Part shown: positions 1 to 8,600 of the stretch, in pieces
How positions within the stretch are numbered: the stretch's first letter is position 1
Layout: the number at the start of each line of letters is the position of its first letter
Origin: Pseudoleptotrichia goodfellowii
GTDB taxonomy: Bacteria > Fusobacteriota > Fusobacteriia > Fusobacteriales > Leptotrichiaceae
Direction: 5' to 3'
Assembly: GCF_007990505.1 (NCBI RefSeq)
Contig: NZ_AP019822.1
Location: forward strand, 992,001 to 1,056,000
DNA length: 64,000 nt
Translations under genes and position numbers: made by a program
Notes under the pieces: model-generated
The model's database searches: none
Told to the model about the DNA's origin: nothing
The model's input: only the letters and a program-made list of their open reading frames with translations

Positions 1-635
1 AAAAAAGTGTTAGGGAAAACCGAAAATTTGTCATCAGGATATTTTATGGCAACAAACTGATGACCTGAATAAATTTCTATATACCAAAGCTCATTTTTGT
101 CGGCAATTACCAAAGTATTTCCTTCAGCAGCACCTTGTGTTTTAATAATTTGTGCCAAGTGCATAACACCTTCTCTTGCAGTTTTTACATAAGGTAATAC
201 AACTGAAGTGAGAGCCGATTCTGCAAGACCGTTTTCAACATAAGGATCTATTTTCTGTATTTTTTCATTAGCTTTAGCAGATACTGTAGCATCAACTATA
301 ACTCCGTATTCATTGAAGCCTGCTTCGTCAAATATTCCGTCTTTTGGAGTAACATCAGGAAGGGCAGTATATTTGAAACTTTCTGCCGGTAATTTATAGA
401 TAAATCCGTTACTTTCATCTTTAAATACATCTCCTGATTTATTTTTCTTTCTTTCGTGAACTACGAATGTTTTATTATGGTCAGGTTCCAAATCCTCATT
501 TCTTCCGAATATAAAGCTACCGTCAGTTGTCAGATTTTTACCGACGATAATTCCTGTACATGCAAAAATGTAAACTGAAATTTGTGTCATTAAGACAATT
601 AAAATAAGAAAAAATAATGTTTTTTTAGTTTTCAT
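1..635 (-). CDS. C69-family dipeptidase, 3' end outside the window
   Basis: The frame is open from an ATG at 635 to base 1 (211 codons) and continues off the left edge. A hydrophobic signal segment (residues 5-24) is followed by Ala-Cys, with Cys26 opening the ACTGIIVGKN stretch. In peptidase family C69 (Ntn-hydrolase dipeptidases such as PepD) this Cys becomes the N-terminal nucleophile after processing. GRNEDL and the late YSGHQFVAIKYPDD stretch are also typical. An in-frame ATG lies at 653, but the AGGAG site sits between the two, so 635 is the better start. The protein is probably exported, cleaving dipeptides released from larger peptides. The head-to-head neighbour is the cobalamin-riboswitch operon. 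Confidence 0.85.
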   Translation of the reverse strand, partial: MKTKKTLFFLILIVLMTQISVYIFACTGIIVGKNLTTDGSFIFGRNEDLEPDHNKTFVVHERKKNKSGDVFKDESNGFIYKLPAESFKYTALPDVTPKDGIFDEAGFNEYGVIVDATVSAKANEKIQKIDPYVENGLAESALTSVVLPYVKTAREGVMHLAQIIKTQGAAEGNTLVIADKNELWYIEIYSGHQFVAIKYPDDKFSVFPNTF

Positions 636-836
636 CTTTTCATCTCCTGTCATTTATTTGATATTATTTTTCTAATTAAAGTATAATTTGAAAAAAAAAT
701 TAGTAAGGAAAATTTTCCTTTATTTTTTTGTATATCCGATAATTTTGTGAAAAACTTTTAAATTTTGTCTATTTTTTCAAGATTTTGTTTCATCTGTATT
801 TCCTTTTTTATTTGAGCTTAATATATGTTCAAACTA

Positions 837-865
837 TTGAAAAAAGAAAAAATAATGATATAATT
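837..865 (+). promoter_or_regulatory. Promoter of the nik operon
   Basis: A -35 box TTGAAA (837-842) and a perfect -10 box TATAAT (860-865) are separated by 17 bp. Transcription would begin near 872, just upstream of the riboswitch. Confidence 0.6.
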
Positions 866-904
866 CCCTAAATTAAAATTATTATTTTGCAATAAATAAA
901 AATT

Positions 905-1060
905 AAGCTTGATATTATTATGACTGATTTGAAAAAATCGAGAGGTAGAGAAGCAGGTGGAATTCCTGGACTGTCCCGCAACCGTGAAAAAATATTTTAT
1001 TTTAAGTCGGATAACTATCCATAATAAATTTTCATTAAATTGACTGCGGTAGACGGTTAA
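905..1060 (+). promoter_or_regulatory. Cobalamin (B12) riboswitch
   Basis: The core GCAGGTGGAATTCCTGGACT followed by GTCCCGCAACCGTGA (954-986) matches the conserved cobalamin riboswitch core. AAGTCGGATAACTATCC (1004-1020) resembles the B12-box strand. An outer helix closes it: ATTATTATG (914-922) pairs with CATAATAA (1020-1027). It lies 5' of nikA and is followed by a terminator. ACGGTT (1053-1058) could pair with AACCGT (1101-1106) in the terminator, a plausible antiterminator. High cobalamin would therefore be expected to stop transcription of the transporter. The class is read from sequence; no covariance model was run. Confidence 0.85.
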
Positions 1061-1098
1061 ATGGAATTTCAAAAGCTCTTAAGTTATAAGTGTTTTTT

Positions 1099-1136
1099 AG
1101 AACCGTTTGTTTATTCTGTCAAACAGTTCTTTTTTT
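1099..1136 (+). terminator. Riboswitch expression-platform terminator
   Basis: AGAACCGTTTG (1099-1109) pairs with CAAACAGTTCT (1120-1130) apart from one internal mismatch, and a T-run follows directly. It lies about 65 bases before the nikA start, where a transcription-attenuating riboswitch keeps its terminator. Confidence 0.8.
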
Positions 1137-1202
1137 ATGAAAAAGTATAATTTTTAAGGAAGTAAAATAATAAAAAATAAAAACAAAAAGGAGAAAAACT
1201 TA

Positions 1203-2833
1203 ATGAAAAAATTTTTGAAACAGATCGGTATTTTACTGATGACGGAAATAATCTTAGGTTGTCAATCAAAGCCTAACAGCGATTCCAAAGAAGGACAGAA
1301 AGCAAATAAAGAAAATAAAGTTACACTTGCGTTTAATCAGGATCCTGTAGGAAATCTGAATCCGCATGAATATTTGCCGAGTCAGTTTATCACTCAGGAT
1401 ATGGTGTATGACGGACTGGTTTCATACGGAGAAAACGGAGAAATTAAGCCTATGTTGGCAGAATCATGGACAATTTCCGAAGACGGAAAAACTTATACTT
1501 TTAAATTAAGACCTAATGTTAAGTTTTCAGACGGTTCGGCTTTTGATGCCAAAAATGTTGTAAAAAACTTTGATACAATTTTTTCTAAAGAAAATAAATC
1601 TAAGCATTCATGGTTTGCATTTACTAATCATTTAAAATCATACAGAGCGGTAGATGATCTGACTTTTGAAATAGTGTTGGACACACCTTATACTGCGACT
1701 TTATATGATTTAGCAATGATAAGACCTATTCGTTTCCTTGGAGATGCAGGATTTCCTGAAGGCGGAGATACTATGAAAGGTATAAAAGCTCCTATAGGAA
1801 CAGGTGCATGGGTATTGAAAGAACATAAAAACAATGAATATGCAGTTTTCGTGAGAAATGAATATTACTGGGGAGAAAAACCTGCAGCTTCGGAAATAAT
1901 TATAAAAAATATTCCTGACAGTGAAACATTGGCATTGCAATTTGAATCGGGAGATATTGATTTGATTTACGGAAACGGACTTATCAGTCTTGACAGATTC
2001 AATTCTTACAGACAGGATAACGGAAAATACACTACTGCTACATCAAACCCTATGTCTACAAGAATGTTGCTTATGAATACAACAAGCTCTATATTGGGAG
2101 ATCTTAATGTAAGAAAAGCGTTAAATCACGCAGTGGATAAAGAAAGTATTGCAAAAAATATATTTGACGGTATAGAAAAACCTGCAGATACTATTTTTGC
2201 TCCTAATGTTCCTCATACAAATGTAAAATTGGAAAAATATGGATATGATTTAGCAAAAGCTGAAGCAATGCTGGATAAAGCAGGATGGAAAAAAGGAGCT
2301 GACGGTATCAGAGAGAAAAACGGTAAAAAATGGTACTTTCATTCCCTTATATTTCTTCAAAAGTTACTGATAAAAGTATAGGAGAGTATATTCAGGGAGA
2401 ATGGAAAAAAATCGGTATACAGGTTGAATTAAAAGCTATGGAAGAAAAAGCTTACTGGCAAAATGCGACTGCAAAAAATTACGATATAATGTCCGATTTC
2501 TCTTGGGGAGCACCTTGGGATCCTCATGCGTTCCTGACTGCAATGGCTGATAATTCGGCAAGTAATACAAATCCTGATTACGCAGCACAATTAGGATTAC
2601 CGATGAAAGCACAATTGGATAAAACAATAAAAGCGTTGCTGGTAGAGCCTAACGAACAAAAATTAAATGAAATGTATACATATGTATTGACTACTTTACA
2701 TGAACAGGCAGTATACATTCCTATAAGTTATCAGGCTATGTTGAGTGTTTACAGAACAGGAGAACTTGAAGGAGTTAAATTTATGCCTGAGGAAAACAGA
2801 ATTCCTGCATGGTCAGTGAAAAAGGTAAAATAA
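1203..2833 (+). pseudogene. nikA: NikA: nickel/cobalt ABC transporter substrate-binding lipoprotein, one frameshift
   Basis: This is the metal-binding lipoprotein of a NikABCDE (nickel/peptide family) importer. A signal peptide ends in the lipobox ILGC (Cys20). Stretches such as MKGIKAPIGTG, FVRNEYYWGEKP, SGDIDLIYGN and WGAPWDPHAFL match NikA rather than generic oligopeptide binders. The frame breaks at an A6 run (2325-2330). The first frame ends at 2381, while the second (from about 2330) carries the C-terminal third. One extra A would give a continuous protein of about 543 residues, the normal NikA length. The start has AAGGAG at 1188-1193. Control by a B12 riboswitch suggests cobalt as cargo. 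Whether the break is real, slippage-corrected or a base-call error cannot be settled here. Confidence 0.85.
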
Positions 2834-2861
2834 TCTTATTGTAAAATAAAAGGACGATTTT

Positions 2862-3793
2862 ATGATAAAAAAATAATATCATTATTTTCAATTTTTGCGG
2901 TAATTTCTCTGATAACGTTTTTTCTTGTGAAATTATCGCCGGGAGATCCCGTTGAAAATTATCTGAGAGCTTCTCACGTGAGTATAACTGCAGAAACACT
3001 GGCATCTACGAGAAAAGCATTAGGTCTTGATAAACCCGTCCCGGTTCAGTATATGAACTGGGTGGGAAATCTGTTGAAAGGTGATTTCGGAGTATCTTAT
3101 TCAAAAAAAGTTCCCGTTATCGACTTGGTAAGCGAAGCAATAGTTCCGACTTTTCAGTTGGGATTATTTTCGTTTTTGATATTGCTTTTGACAGCTCCGA
3201 TATTGGGTATTATAAGTGCGGTAAATAAAAACAGTTTTATCGATTATATTGTACAGGCATTATCATATACAGGAGTATCGGTTCCGACATTTTGGCTCGG
3301 ATATATATTGATTATAATATTTGCAGTTTCATTGAAAATCCTTCCTGTTTCGGGAAGAGGAGGACTCGAAAATCTTATATTGCCGTGTATAACCCTTGTA
3401 ACACCGCTAGTAGCACAAACAACATTTTTAATAAGAAAAAGTATACTCGAACAAATGGAAAAACCTCATGTGGAAAATGCAGTTATTAGGGGAGTTTCAA
3501 GAAAAAAAGTAATTATAAATCATTTGCTCAGAAATGCGGCAATTCCTATTGTAACGGTTTTAAGCTCGAATATCATGTTTTTGTTGACAGGAAGTGTATT
3601 AATCGAGGAAATTTTTTCATGGCCCGGGATAGGAAAATTGTTTGCAACGGCAGTAAGAACCGGAGATTTTCCGCTTATTCAAATAATGCTGCTTTTCTTC
3701 GGAGTAATGTCGGTAATTGTAAACGAGATTACTCAAATTATGATAAAATATATAGATCCGAAATTAAGATTAAAAGAAAAAACGGGAATGTAA
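2862..3793 (+). pseudogene. nikB: NikB: nickel/cobalt ABC permease, frameshift near the start
   Basis: This is an inner-membrane permease of the DppB/NikB type. The ATG at 2862 has AGGA upstream, but the frame closes after four codons (MIKK-stop). An A7 run at 2867-2873 would restore it if it were A8, giving MIKKIISLFSIFAV and a normal first membrane segment, for about 310 residues in total. Without this repair the longest frame starts at 2927 and lacks transmembrane helix 1. The periplasmic part (SPGDPV, LGLDKPVPVQY), several hydrophobic segments and the EAA loop (ENAVIRGVSRKKVI) are typical. It lies 28 bp after nikA and 9 bp before nikC. This is the second homopolymer break in one operon. 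Confidence 0.8.
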
Positions 3794-3802
3794 AGGAGTA
3801 TT

Positions 3803-4615
3803 ATGAAAAAAAGTAAATTATTTTATTTTTCGTGCACATTATTGGTAATATTGATTTTTATAGCAATTTTTGCTCCGCTGATAGCACCTTATGATCCTTT
3901 ATATACCGATATTTCTCAGAAGTTGCAGCTTCCGAGTAAAATTCATATTTTAGGAACGGATCACATGGGAAGGGATGTTTTTTCAAGGTTGGTTTACGGA
4001 ACAAGACTTTCGCTCACAATATCAGGAATTATAACAGTTTTGACTTTGTGTGTAAGTTTTCCTGTAGGAATCGCAGCAGGCTGGTTCGGTGGTGCGTGGG
4101 ATAAATTGTTTTTGTGGTTTATCAATGTATTAATGGCATTTCCGAGTTTTCTTCTTTCGATGGCACTTGTAGGGATTTTGGGTCAGGGAGTAGGAAATAT
4201 TATAATTGCTGTAACAGTAATTGAATGGATTTACTATGCGAGAATTTTGAGAAATATGGTTTTGAGCATTAAGCAGCAGGAATATGTTCAGGCGGCACGT
4301 GCTATAGGAGCACCGTCTTTCTATATAATAAGAAAGCATATTTTGCCTTTTGTTTTCAAGCCTATTTTGATAGCTGCTCTGATGAATATCAGAAATATCA
4401 TTTTGATGATTTCGAGATTTTCTTTTTTAGGAATAGGAGTACAGCCCAATATTGCCGAATGGGGAATGATGTTAAACGATGCAAAACCTTATTTCAGAAG
4501 AATACCGGGACTCGTACTGTATCCGGGAATGGCTATATTTATTACGGTTCTTGCTTTTAATCTGTTAGGCGAAACTTTTGACGGAAAAGGAATAAAAAAA
4601 TTATGGAAAGATTAA
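3803..4615 (+). CDS. nikC: NikC: nickel/cobalt ABC transporter permease
   Basis: This 270-residue permease partners NikB. An N-terminal membrane segment (residues 7-29) is followed by APYDPLYTD and the family stretch LGTDHMGRDVFSRLVYGTR. Further helices follow, with the ATPase-coupling EAA loop VQAARAIGAPSFYIIRKHI in the middle. The length is normal for the DppC/NikC family. AAAGGAG precedes the ATG, and the 3' end overlaps nikD by 13 bp, indicating translational coupling. Metal rather than peptide transport is inferred from NikA and the riboswitch. Confidence 0.88.
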   Translation: MKKSKLFYFSCTLLVILIFIAIFAPLIAPYDPLYTDISQKLQLPSKIHILGTDHMGRDVFSRLVYGTRLSLTISGIITVLTLCVSFPVGIAAGWFGGAWDKLFLWFINVLMAFPSFLLSMALVGILGQGVGNIIIAVTVIEWIYYARILRNMVLSIKQQEYVQAARAIGAPSFYIIRKHILPFVFKPILIAALMNIRNIILMISRFSFLGIGVQPNIAEWGMMLNDAKPYFRRIPGLVLYPGMAIFITVLAFNLLGETFDGKGIKKLWKD

Positions 4616-5394
4616 TTATAAATTCTTTAAAAACTGAAATTGATAAAACCGAAATTTTAAAAGGGATTTCATTTAAGCTGAATAAAGGGGAAACGCTTAT
4701 TATTATCGGAGAAAGCGGTTCGGGAAAAACTATGCTTTCGAGACTTTTAATAGGAATGAAACCTGAAAATGCGATTATTAGAGGAAATATATATTTTGAT
4801 GATAAAGATCTGCTTTCAATGATAGAAAAAGAAAGAAGTAATTACAGAGGAAAAAGAATTGCTTATATCGCACAGAATCCCATGGCTATATTTAATGATT
4901 TTCAGAGTATTGAATCTCATGCAGTAGAGCTTTTTCAAAGTCAGCTGAATTTTTCAAAAAAAGAATGTCAAGAGAAAATGATTTCAGGAATGAAAGAGTT
5001 GAATCTTCCCAATTCGGAAGAAATAATGAAAAAATATTCTTTTCAGTTAAGCGGAGGAATGCTTCAAAGAGTAATGTTTGCAATGATGATGCAACTGCAG
5101 CCCGAACTTTTAATAGCTGATGAGCCTACTTCTGCTCTTGACTATTACAATAGTGAAAAAGTAGCTGAAATGCTTAAAAAATTTCAGTCAAAGAATACAG
5201 CACTTATAGTTATTACTCACGATTATGATCTTGCGGAAAAATTAGGCGGAAAAGTAATGATTATGAGAAACGGAGAAATAGTGGAAGAAGGAATTACTTC
5301 CGAAATGCTTAAAAATCCTGAAAGTAATTACGGTAAAGAACTGTTACTAAGAAAAACTCACACGAGATATAAAAAAAGAAGTGATAATGTATGA
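4603..5394 (+). CDS. nikD: NikD: nickel/cobalt ABC transporter ATP-binding protein
   Basis: This 263-residue ATPase has Walker A GESGSGKT (residues 36-43), a Q-loop in YIAQNPMAIF, signature LSGGM, Walker [13 protein letters not shown] and switch histidine ITHDYD. It pairs with the next ATPase to power import through NikBC. The start overlaps the end of nikC and the end overlaps nikE (ATGA). It belongs to the oligopeptide/nickel subfamily; metal specificity comes from operon context, not from the ATPase. Confidence 0.88.
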   Translation: MERLIINSLKTEIDKTEILKGISFKLNKGETLIIIGESGSGKTMLSRLLIGMKPENAIIRGNIYFDDKDLLSMIEKERSNYRGKRIAYIAQNPMAIFNDFQSIESHAVELFQSQLNFSKKECQEKMISGMKELNLPNSEEIMKKYSFQLSGGMLQRVMFAMMMQLQPELLIADEPTSALDYYNSEKVAEMLKKFQSKNTALIVITHDYDLAEKLGGKVMIMRNGEIVEEGITSEMLKNPESNYGKELLLRKTHTRYKKRSDNV

Positions 5395-6164
5395 CAAAAT
5401 TAATGATAAATAATGTAAATAAATATTATAATAAAAAATTGATTTTATCCAATATCAATTTATCAGTTTCCGAAAGGGAATGTGTAGGAATAATGGGAGA
5501 AAGCGGTTCGGGAAAAAGTACTCTCGCCAAGCTTATTGTGGGATTGGAGCCTTTAGACGAGGGAGATATGATTCTCGACGGAATATCATATAAATCACTT
5601 TCCAAAAAAGAAATGAAGAAAATATACAGAAAAGTTCAAATGGTGTTTCAAAATGCTTTAGGTGCTGTAAATCCGAGATTTACAATAGAGGAAATATTGC
5701 TTGAGCCTTTGAGAATACATTATAAAAAAACGCTTTCATACGAAGAAATAAAAAAGCGTGCAACGGATTTGCTCGAAAAAGTAGGACTTCGTGCCGAATT
5801 TTTGTCACGTAAAGCTACTGAATTAAGCGGCGGTCAGCTGCAAAGAGTTTGCATTGCCAGAGCGTTGATACTGGAGCCTGAAATTATCGTGTTTGACGAG
5901 TCGGTCAGCGGACTTAATCCTGTTGTTCAGCAACAAATACTCGAATTACTTGCAGAGTTGAGAGAAACGATGAATTTGACGTATGTATTTATTTCTCATG
6001 ATTTTGAAGCATGTTATTATTTGTGTGATAAAGTTGTCATAATGGAAAGCGGAGAAATAAAAGATGTTATTTCCGATTTGGATTCTCCGATTGTAATAAA
6101 TAATGAACGCGTGAAAAAAATAGTGGGAAAATCTTTAAATCATATTGAATACATTGAGAAATAA
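5391..6164 (+). CDS. nikE: NikE: nickel/cobalt ABC transporter ATP-binding protein
   Basis: This is the second ATPase of the importer, 257 residues. It shows Walker A GESGSGKST, MVFQNALGAVNPR at the Q-loop, signature LSGGQLQR, Walker B IIVFDESVSGLNP and HD switch (SHDFEA). The Walker B aspartate is followed by ESVSGLNP where DEPTSALD is usual, a common variation in NikE/DppF proteins. It is the last gene of the operon and is followed by a strong hairpin terminator. Confidence 0.88.
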   Translation: MTKLMINNVNKYYNKKLILSNINLSVSERECVGIMGESGSGKSTLAKLIVGLEPLDEGDMILDGISYKSLSKKEMKKIYRKVQMVFQNALGAVNPRFTIEEILLEPLRIHYKKTLSYEEIKKRATDLLEKVGLRAEFLSRKATELSGGQLQRVCIARALILEPEIIVFDESVSGLNPVVQQQILELLAELRETMNLTYVFISHDFEACYYLCDKVVIMESGEIKDVISDLDSPIVINNERVKKIVGKSLNHIEYIEK

Positions 6165-6215
6165 TTTAATCAAAAAACTCCCGTTAAAAATTTTAAAGAG
6201 AGTTATCAGTTATTA

Positions 6216-6262
6216 CCCGTATTTTTCAGTCCTTTACGAATTTTGAAAATACGGGAATTTTA
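6216..6262 (+). terminator. Terminator at the end of nik operon
   Basis: CCCGTATTTT (6216-6225) pairs perfectly with AAAATACGGG (6246-6255), followed by AATTTTATTT. It lies between the convergent nikE and GNAT genes and may serve both strands. Confidence 0.7.
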
Positions 6263-6802
6263 TTTATATCTTACAAATTTGACTTTCCTGCTTATATATT
6301 TTCCGAATTCTTTTTTATAAACAGAATGATATTCGTCAAAAATAATATCCGAATTATAAGTCATAATCTCCATTTCTGTACCGAAAAAGTTTATAATAAA
6401 AGGCATTTCCTTCATTCCGTTTTTTAAATAGAAATTTTTTCTTTTTTTCCGTTCTTCTATGTTGGGAGCATCGGTGTCGGTATTTTCTATTTCGAGAAAC
6501 AGTTTTTTGTCGGCATAACGCTCTTTTAAAAGTTGGAGAGCTTTTGAGCCTATCCCTCCTCCTCTTTGTGTACTCGAAACTGCAAAATATGCGAGTAAAA
6601 CAAGATCGTTGTGTATAGCTGCGATAGCAAGTCCTGCAAACTCTCCTGTACTGTTTTTTATTGAAAGGATTTCCGTTGTTCCTCTCCATTGCTTTAACAG
6701 TATAAAAGGAAAAGGCTTTCTTTCATTTTTAGGAAAGGCTTTTAAGTAAAGTTTGTATATATTCATTAAATGTTTCGGTTTTTTTGTTTTTATCAGTTTC
6801 AT
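6260..6802 (-). CDS. GNAT-family N-acetyltransferase
   Basis: This 180-residue protein has a GNAT-like layout: a central strand with LVLLAYFAVSSTQRGGGIGSK, where RGGGIG is the acetyl-CoA pyrophosphate loop (Q/RxxGxG/A). A helix and FYLKNGMKEM, the usual C-terminal motif, follow. The frame opens five codons earlier with TTG, but GAAAGGA lies just ahead of the ATG at 6802, so that start is preferred. The substrate is unknown. It is monocistronic and convergent with the nik operon. Confidence 0.75.
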   Translation of the reverse strand: MKLIKTKKPKHLMNIYKLYLKAFPKNERKPFPFILLKQWRGTTEILSIKNSTGEFAGLAIAAIHNDLVLLAYFAVSSTQRGGGIGSKALQLLKERYADKKLFLEIENTDTDAPNIEERKKRKNFYLKNGMKEMPFIINFFGTEMEIMTYNSDIIFDEYHSVYKKEFGKYISRKVKFVRYK

Positions 6803-6920
6803 GGAAAGTCCTTTCAAAATATTTTTTATTGCTTTATTTATTAAATTTATTTATAATAAATTATAACATTTTGAATTATTTAATTCAATTATAAAAATAT
6901 CCGCAAAAAGAGGTGTAGAA

Positions 6921-8123
6921 ATGAATTCAAAAGAAATAAACGATTTTATAAAGCAAAATACGGAAAAAATATACGATGAAATAGTGAAAATAAGAAGAAA
7001 AATACATATGAATCCCGAGTTGGGAGATGAAGAATTTGAAACAGGTAAGACAATAAAAGATTTTTTGAAAGAAAACGGAATCGAATATGAAGAAGTTATA
7101 AATACGGGAGTCGTGGCTACAATATATAACGGAGAGGGAAAAACTGTGGCGACAAGAGCTGATATTGATGCACTTCCGATTTTTGAAGAAAATGATGTGG
7201 AATACAAATCAAAAATAGACGGAAAAATGCACGCTTGCGGTCATGACGGACATACTTCCGTACAGTTGGGAGTTGCAAAGATACTTGCAGATAATAAAGA
7301 TAAATGGAAAGGAACAGTTAGATTTTTCTTTCAGCCGGCAGAAGAAACAAACGGGGGTGCCGATCGGATGATAAAAGCGGGAGCATTGAAATTTAAAAGA
7401 GATGAAAACAGGAAAATAGATGCATTTTTTGCTCTGCATATGGCTCCTGAAATCGAAACGGGAAAAATAGGAATAAAATATGGCAAGGCTCATGCGACTT
7501 CGGCAATGTTCCGATTAACGATAAACGGAGTTTCGGCTCATGCGGCTCAGCCTCAAAAGGGAGTAGATGCCATATTGATAGGGGCTAAAGTTCTGGAATT
7601 TCTACAGTCGATAGTAAGCAGAAGAATAGATCCGAGAGAAGAAGCGGTGATTACAGTGGGCTCTTTTAAAGGAGGAGAAGCGGAAAATGTCGTTTGCGAT
7701 AAAGTCGATATGCTCGGAACGATAAGGACAATGTCTAAGGAAATAAGAACATTTATAATCGAAACAATAAAAAAAGATTTGTCTAAGTTTGTAGAAAGTC
7801 TGGGTGGGAAAGCCGATATTAGAATAAGAGAAGGCTACGCTCCTGTTATTAATAATGAGGAAATTACAAAAAAAGTCGAGCAGAATATAGTCGATTTATA
7901 CGGAAAAGACAGCCTTGAAATTATAAAAGAAGCAAGAATGGATGTAGAGGATGTAAGTTATTTTTTAAATGAAATAAACGGATGTTTTTTCAGATTAGGT
8001 ACGAGAAATGAAGAAAAAGGCTTGATTTATGACCTGCATCATCCGAAATTCAATATAGACGAGGAAAGTCTTAAAATAGGAATAGGATTGCAGCTGAAGA
8101 ATATATTGGAATTTTTAAAATAA
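6921..8123 (+). CDS. M20-family amidohydrolase (peptidase M20D type)
   Basis: This 400-residue metal-dependent amidohydrolase resembles hippurate/IAA-amino-acid/AbgB hydrolases. RRKIHMNPELG near the N-terminus, ADIDALP, MHACGHDGHTS (metal ligands), FQPAEE (catalytic Glu) and the later HAAQPQKGVDA dimerisation-domain stretch are all present. These enzymes remove an acyl group from an N-acyl amino acid or cleave a short amide; the substrate is not deducible here. Its ATG follows AAAGAGGTG. It is upstream of an orphan reading frame and an rRNA methyltransferase. Confidence 0.85.
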   Translation: MNSKEINDFIKQNTEKIYDEIVKIRRKIHMNPELGDEEFETGKTIKDFLKENGIEYEEVINTGVVATIYNGEGKTVATRADIDALPIFEENDVEYKSKIDGKMHACGHDGHTSVQLGVAKILADNKDKWKGTVRFFFQPAEETNGGADRMIKAGALKFKRDENRKIDAFFALHMAPEIETGKIGIKYGKAHATSAMFRLTINGVSAHAAQPQKGVDAILIGAKVLEFLQSIVSRRIDPREEAVITVGSFKGGEAENVVCDKVDMLGTIRTMSKEIRTFIIETIKKDLSKFVESLGGKADIRIREGYAPVINNEEITKKVEQNIVDLYGKDSLEIIKEARMDVEDVSYFLNEINGCFFRLGTRNEEKGLIYDLHHPKFNIDEESLKIGIGLQLKNILEFLK

Positions 8124-8263
8124 AAAAGATTAAAGAAAGTAGGAATTATTATTCTAAATTTGATGAGGAAAAATATTATGAAAATGAATTATTTAAATAT
8201 AATACTGAAAGCATATCGGAAAGAATAGCTATATGGGATGAAGTTGAATATTCGATAGATACT

Positions 8264-8575
8264 TTGGATAGTTCTTACAGAGGTACAAATGCAAGAGACA
8301 ATGCTTTTATTGTAATCTGGTATGAAAAAAGCGGGATAAGCGTTCCTTTTATGCAATGCACATCTGAATATCCTAAGCAGTCATTTTTCAGGAAAATTTT
8401 CGGATTGTCGGAAGAATTAAGAATAGACAGTTATAATGTTGAAATAGGAACAGGAGAAAAAATATATAGAAAAGTTGTAAATACTAAAGAAGAAATAAAG
8501 AATCTTTTTAAAAATTTTTACGAAACAGGAAATATTCCTGATATTTCAGATTGGGAAGATACAGGTATTCTTTAG
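8264..8575 (+). CDS. Hypothetical protein, 5' end unclear
   Basis: I do not recognise this protein. The frame is open from 8075 to the stop at 8575, but the only usual start codon in it is TTG at 8264, which lacks a ribosome site. Sense-looking, charged sequence (DEEKYYENELFKYN, IAIWDEVEY) is encoded upstream of 8264. The gene therefore probably once started earlier and is now truncated, or a frameshift hides its start. The C-terminal part is acidic (DISDWEDTGIL). It lies between the amidohydrolase and the methyltransferase. A truncated remnant or an immunity-type small protein are both possible. Confidence 0.4.
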   Translation: MDSSYRGTNARDNAFIVIWYEKSGISVPFMQCTSEYPKQSFFRKIFGLSEELRIDSYNVEIGTGEKIYRKVVNTKEEIKNLFKNFYETGNIPDISDWEDTGIL

Positions 8576-8600
8576 AAAACTATAATTATAAGAGGTAGAA

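Noticed and set aside
818-1072. 84-aa minus-strand frame over the riboswitch
   Set aside because: No ribosome site; the plus strand has the cobalamin riboswitch and its promoter here.
6354-6689. 111-aa minus-strand frame inside the GNAT gene
   Set aside because: It is an alternative frame of the acetyltransferase with an Arg/Lys-rich, unnatural composition.
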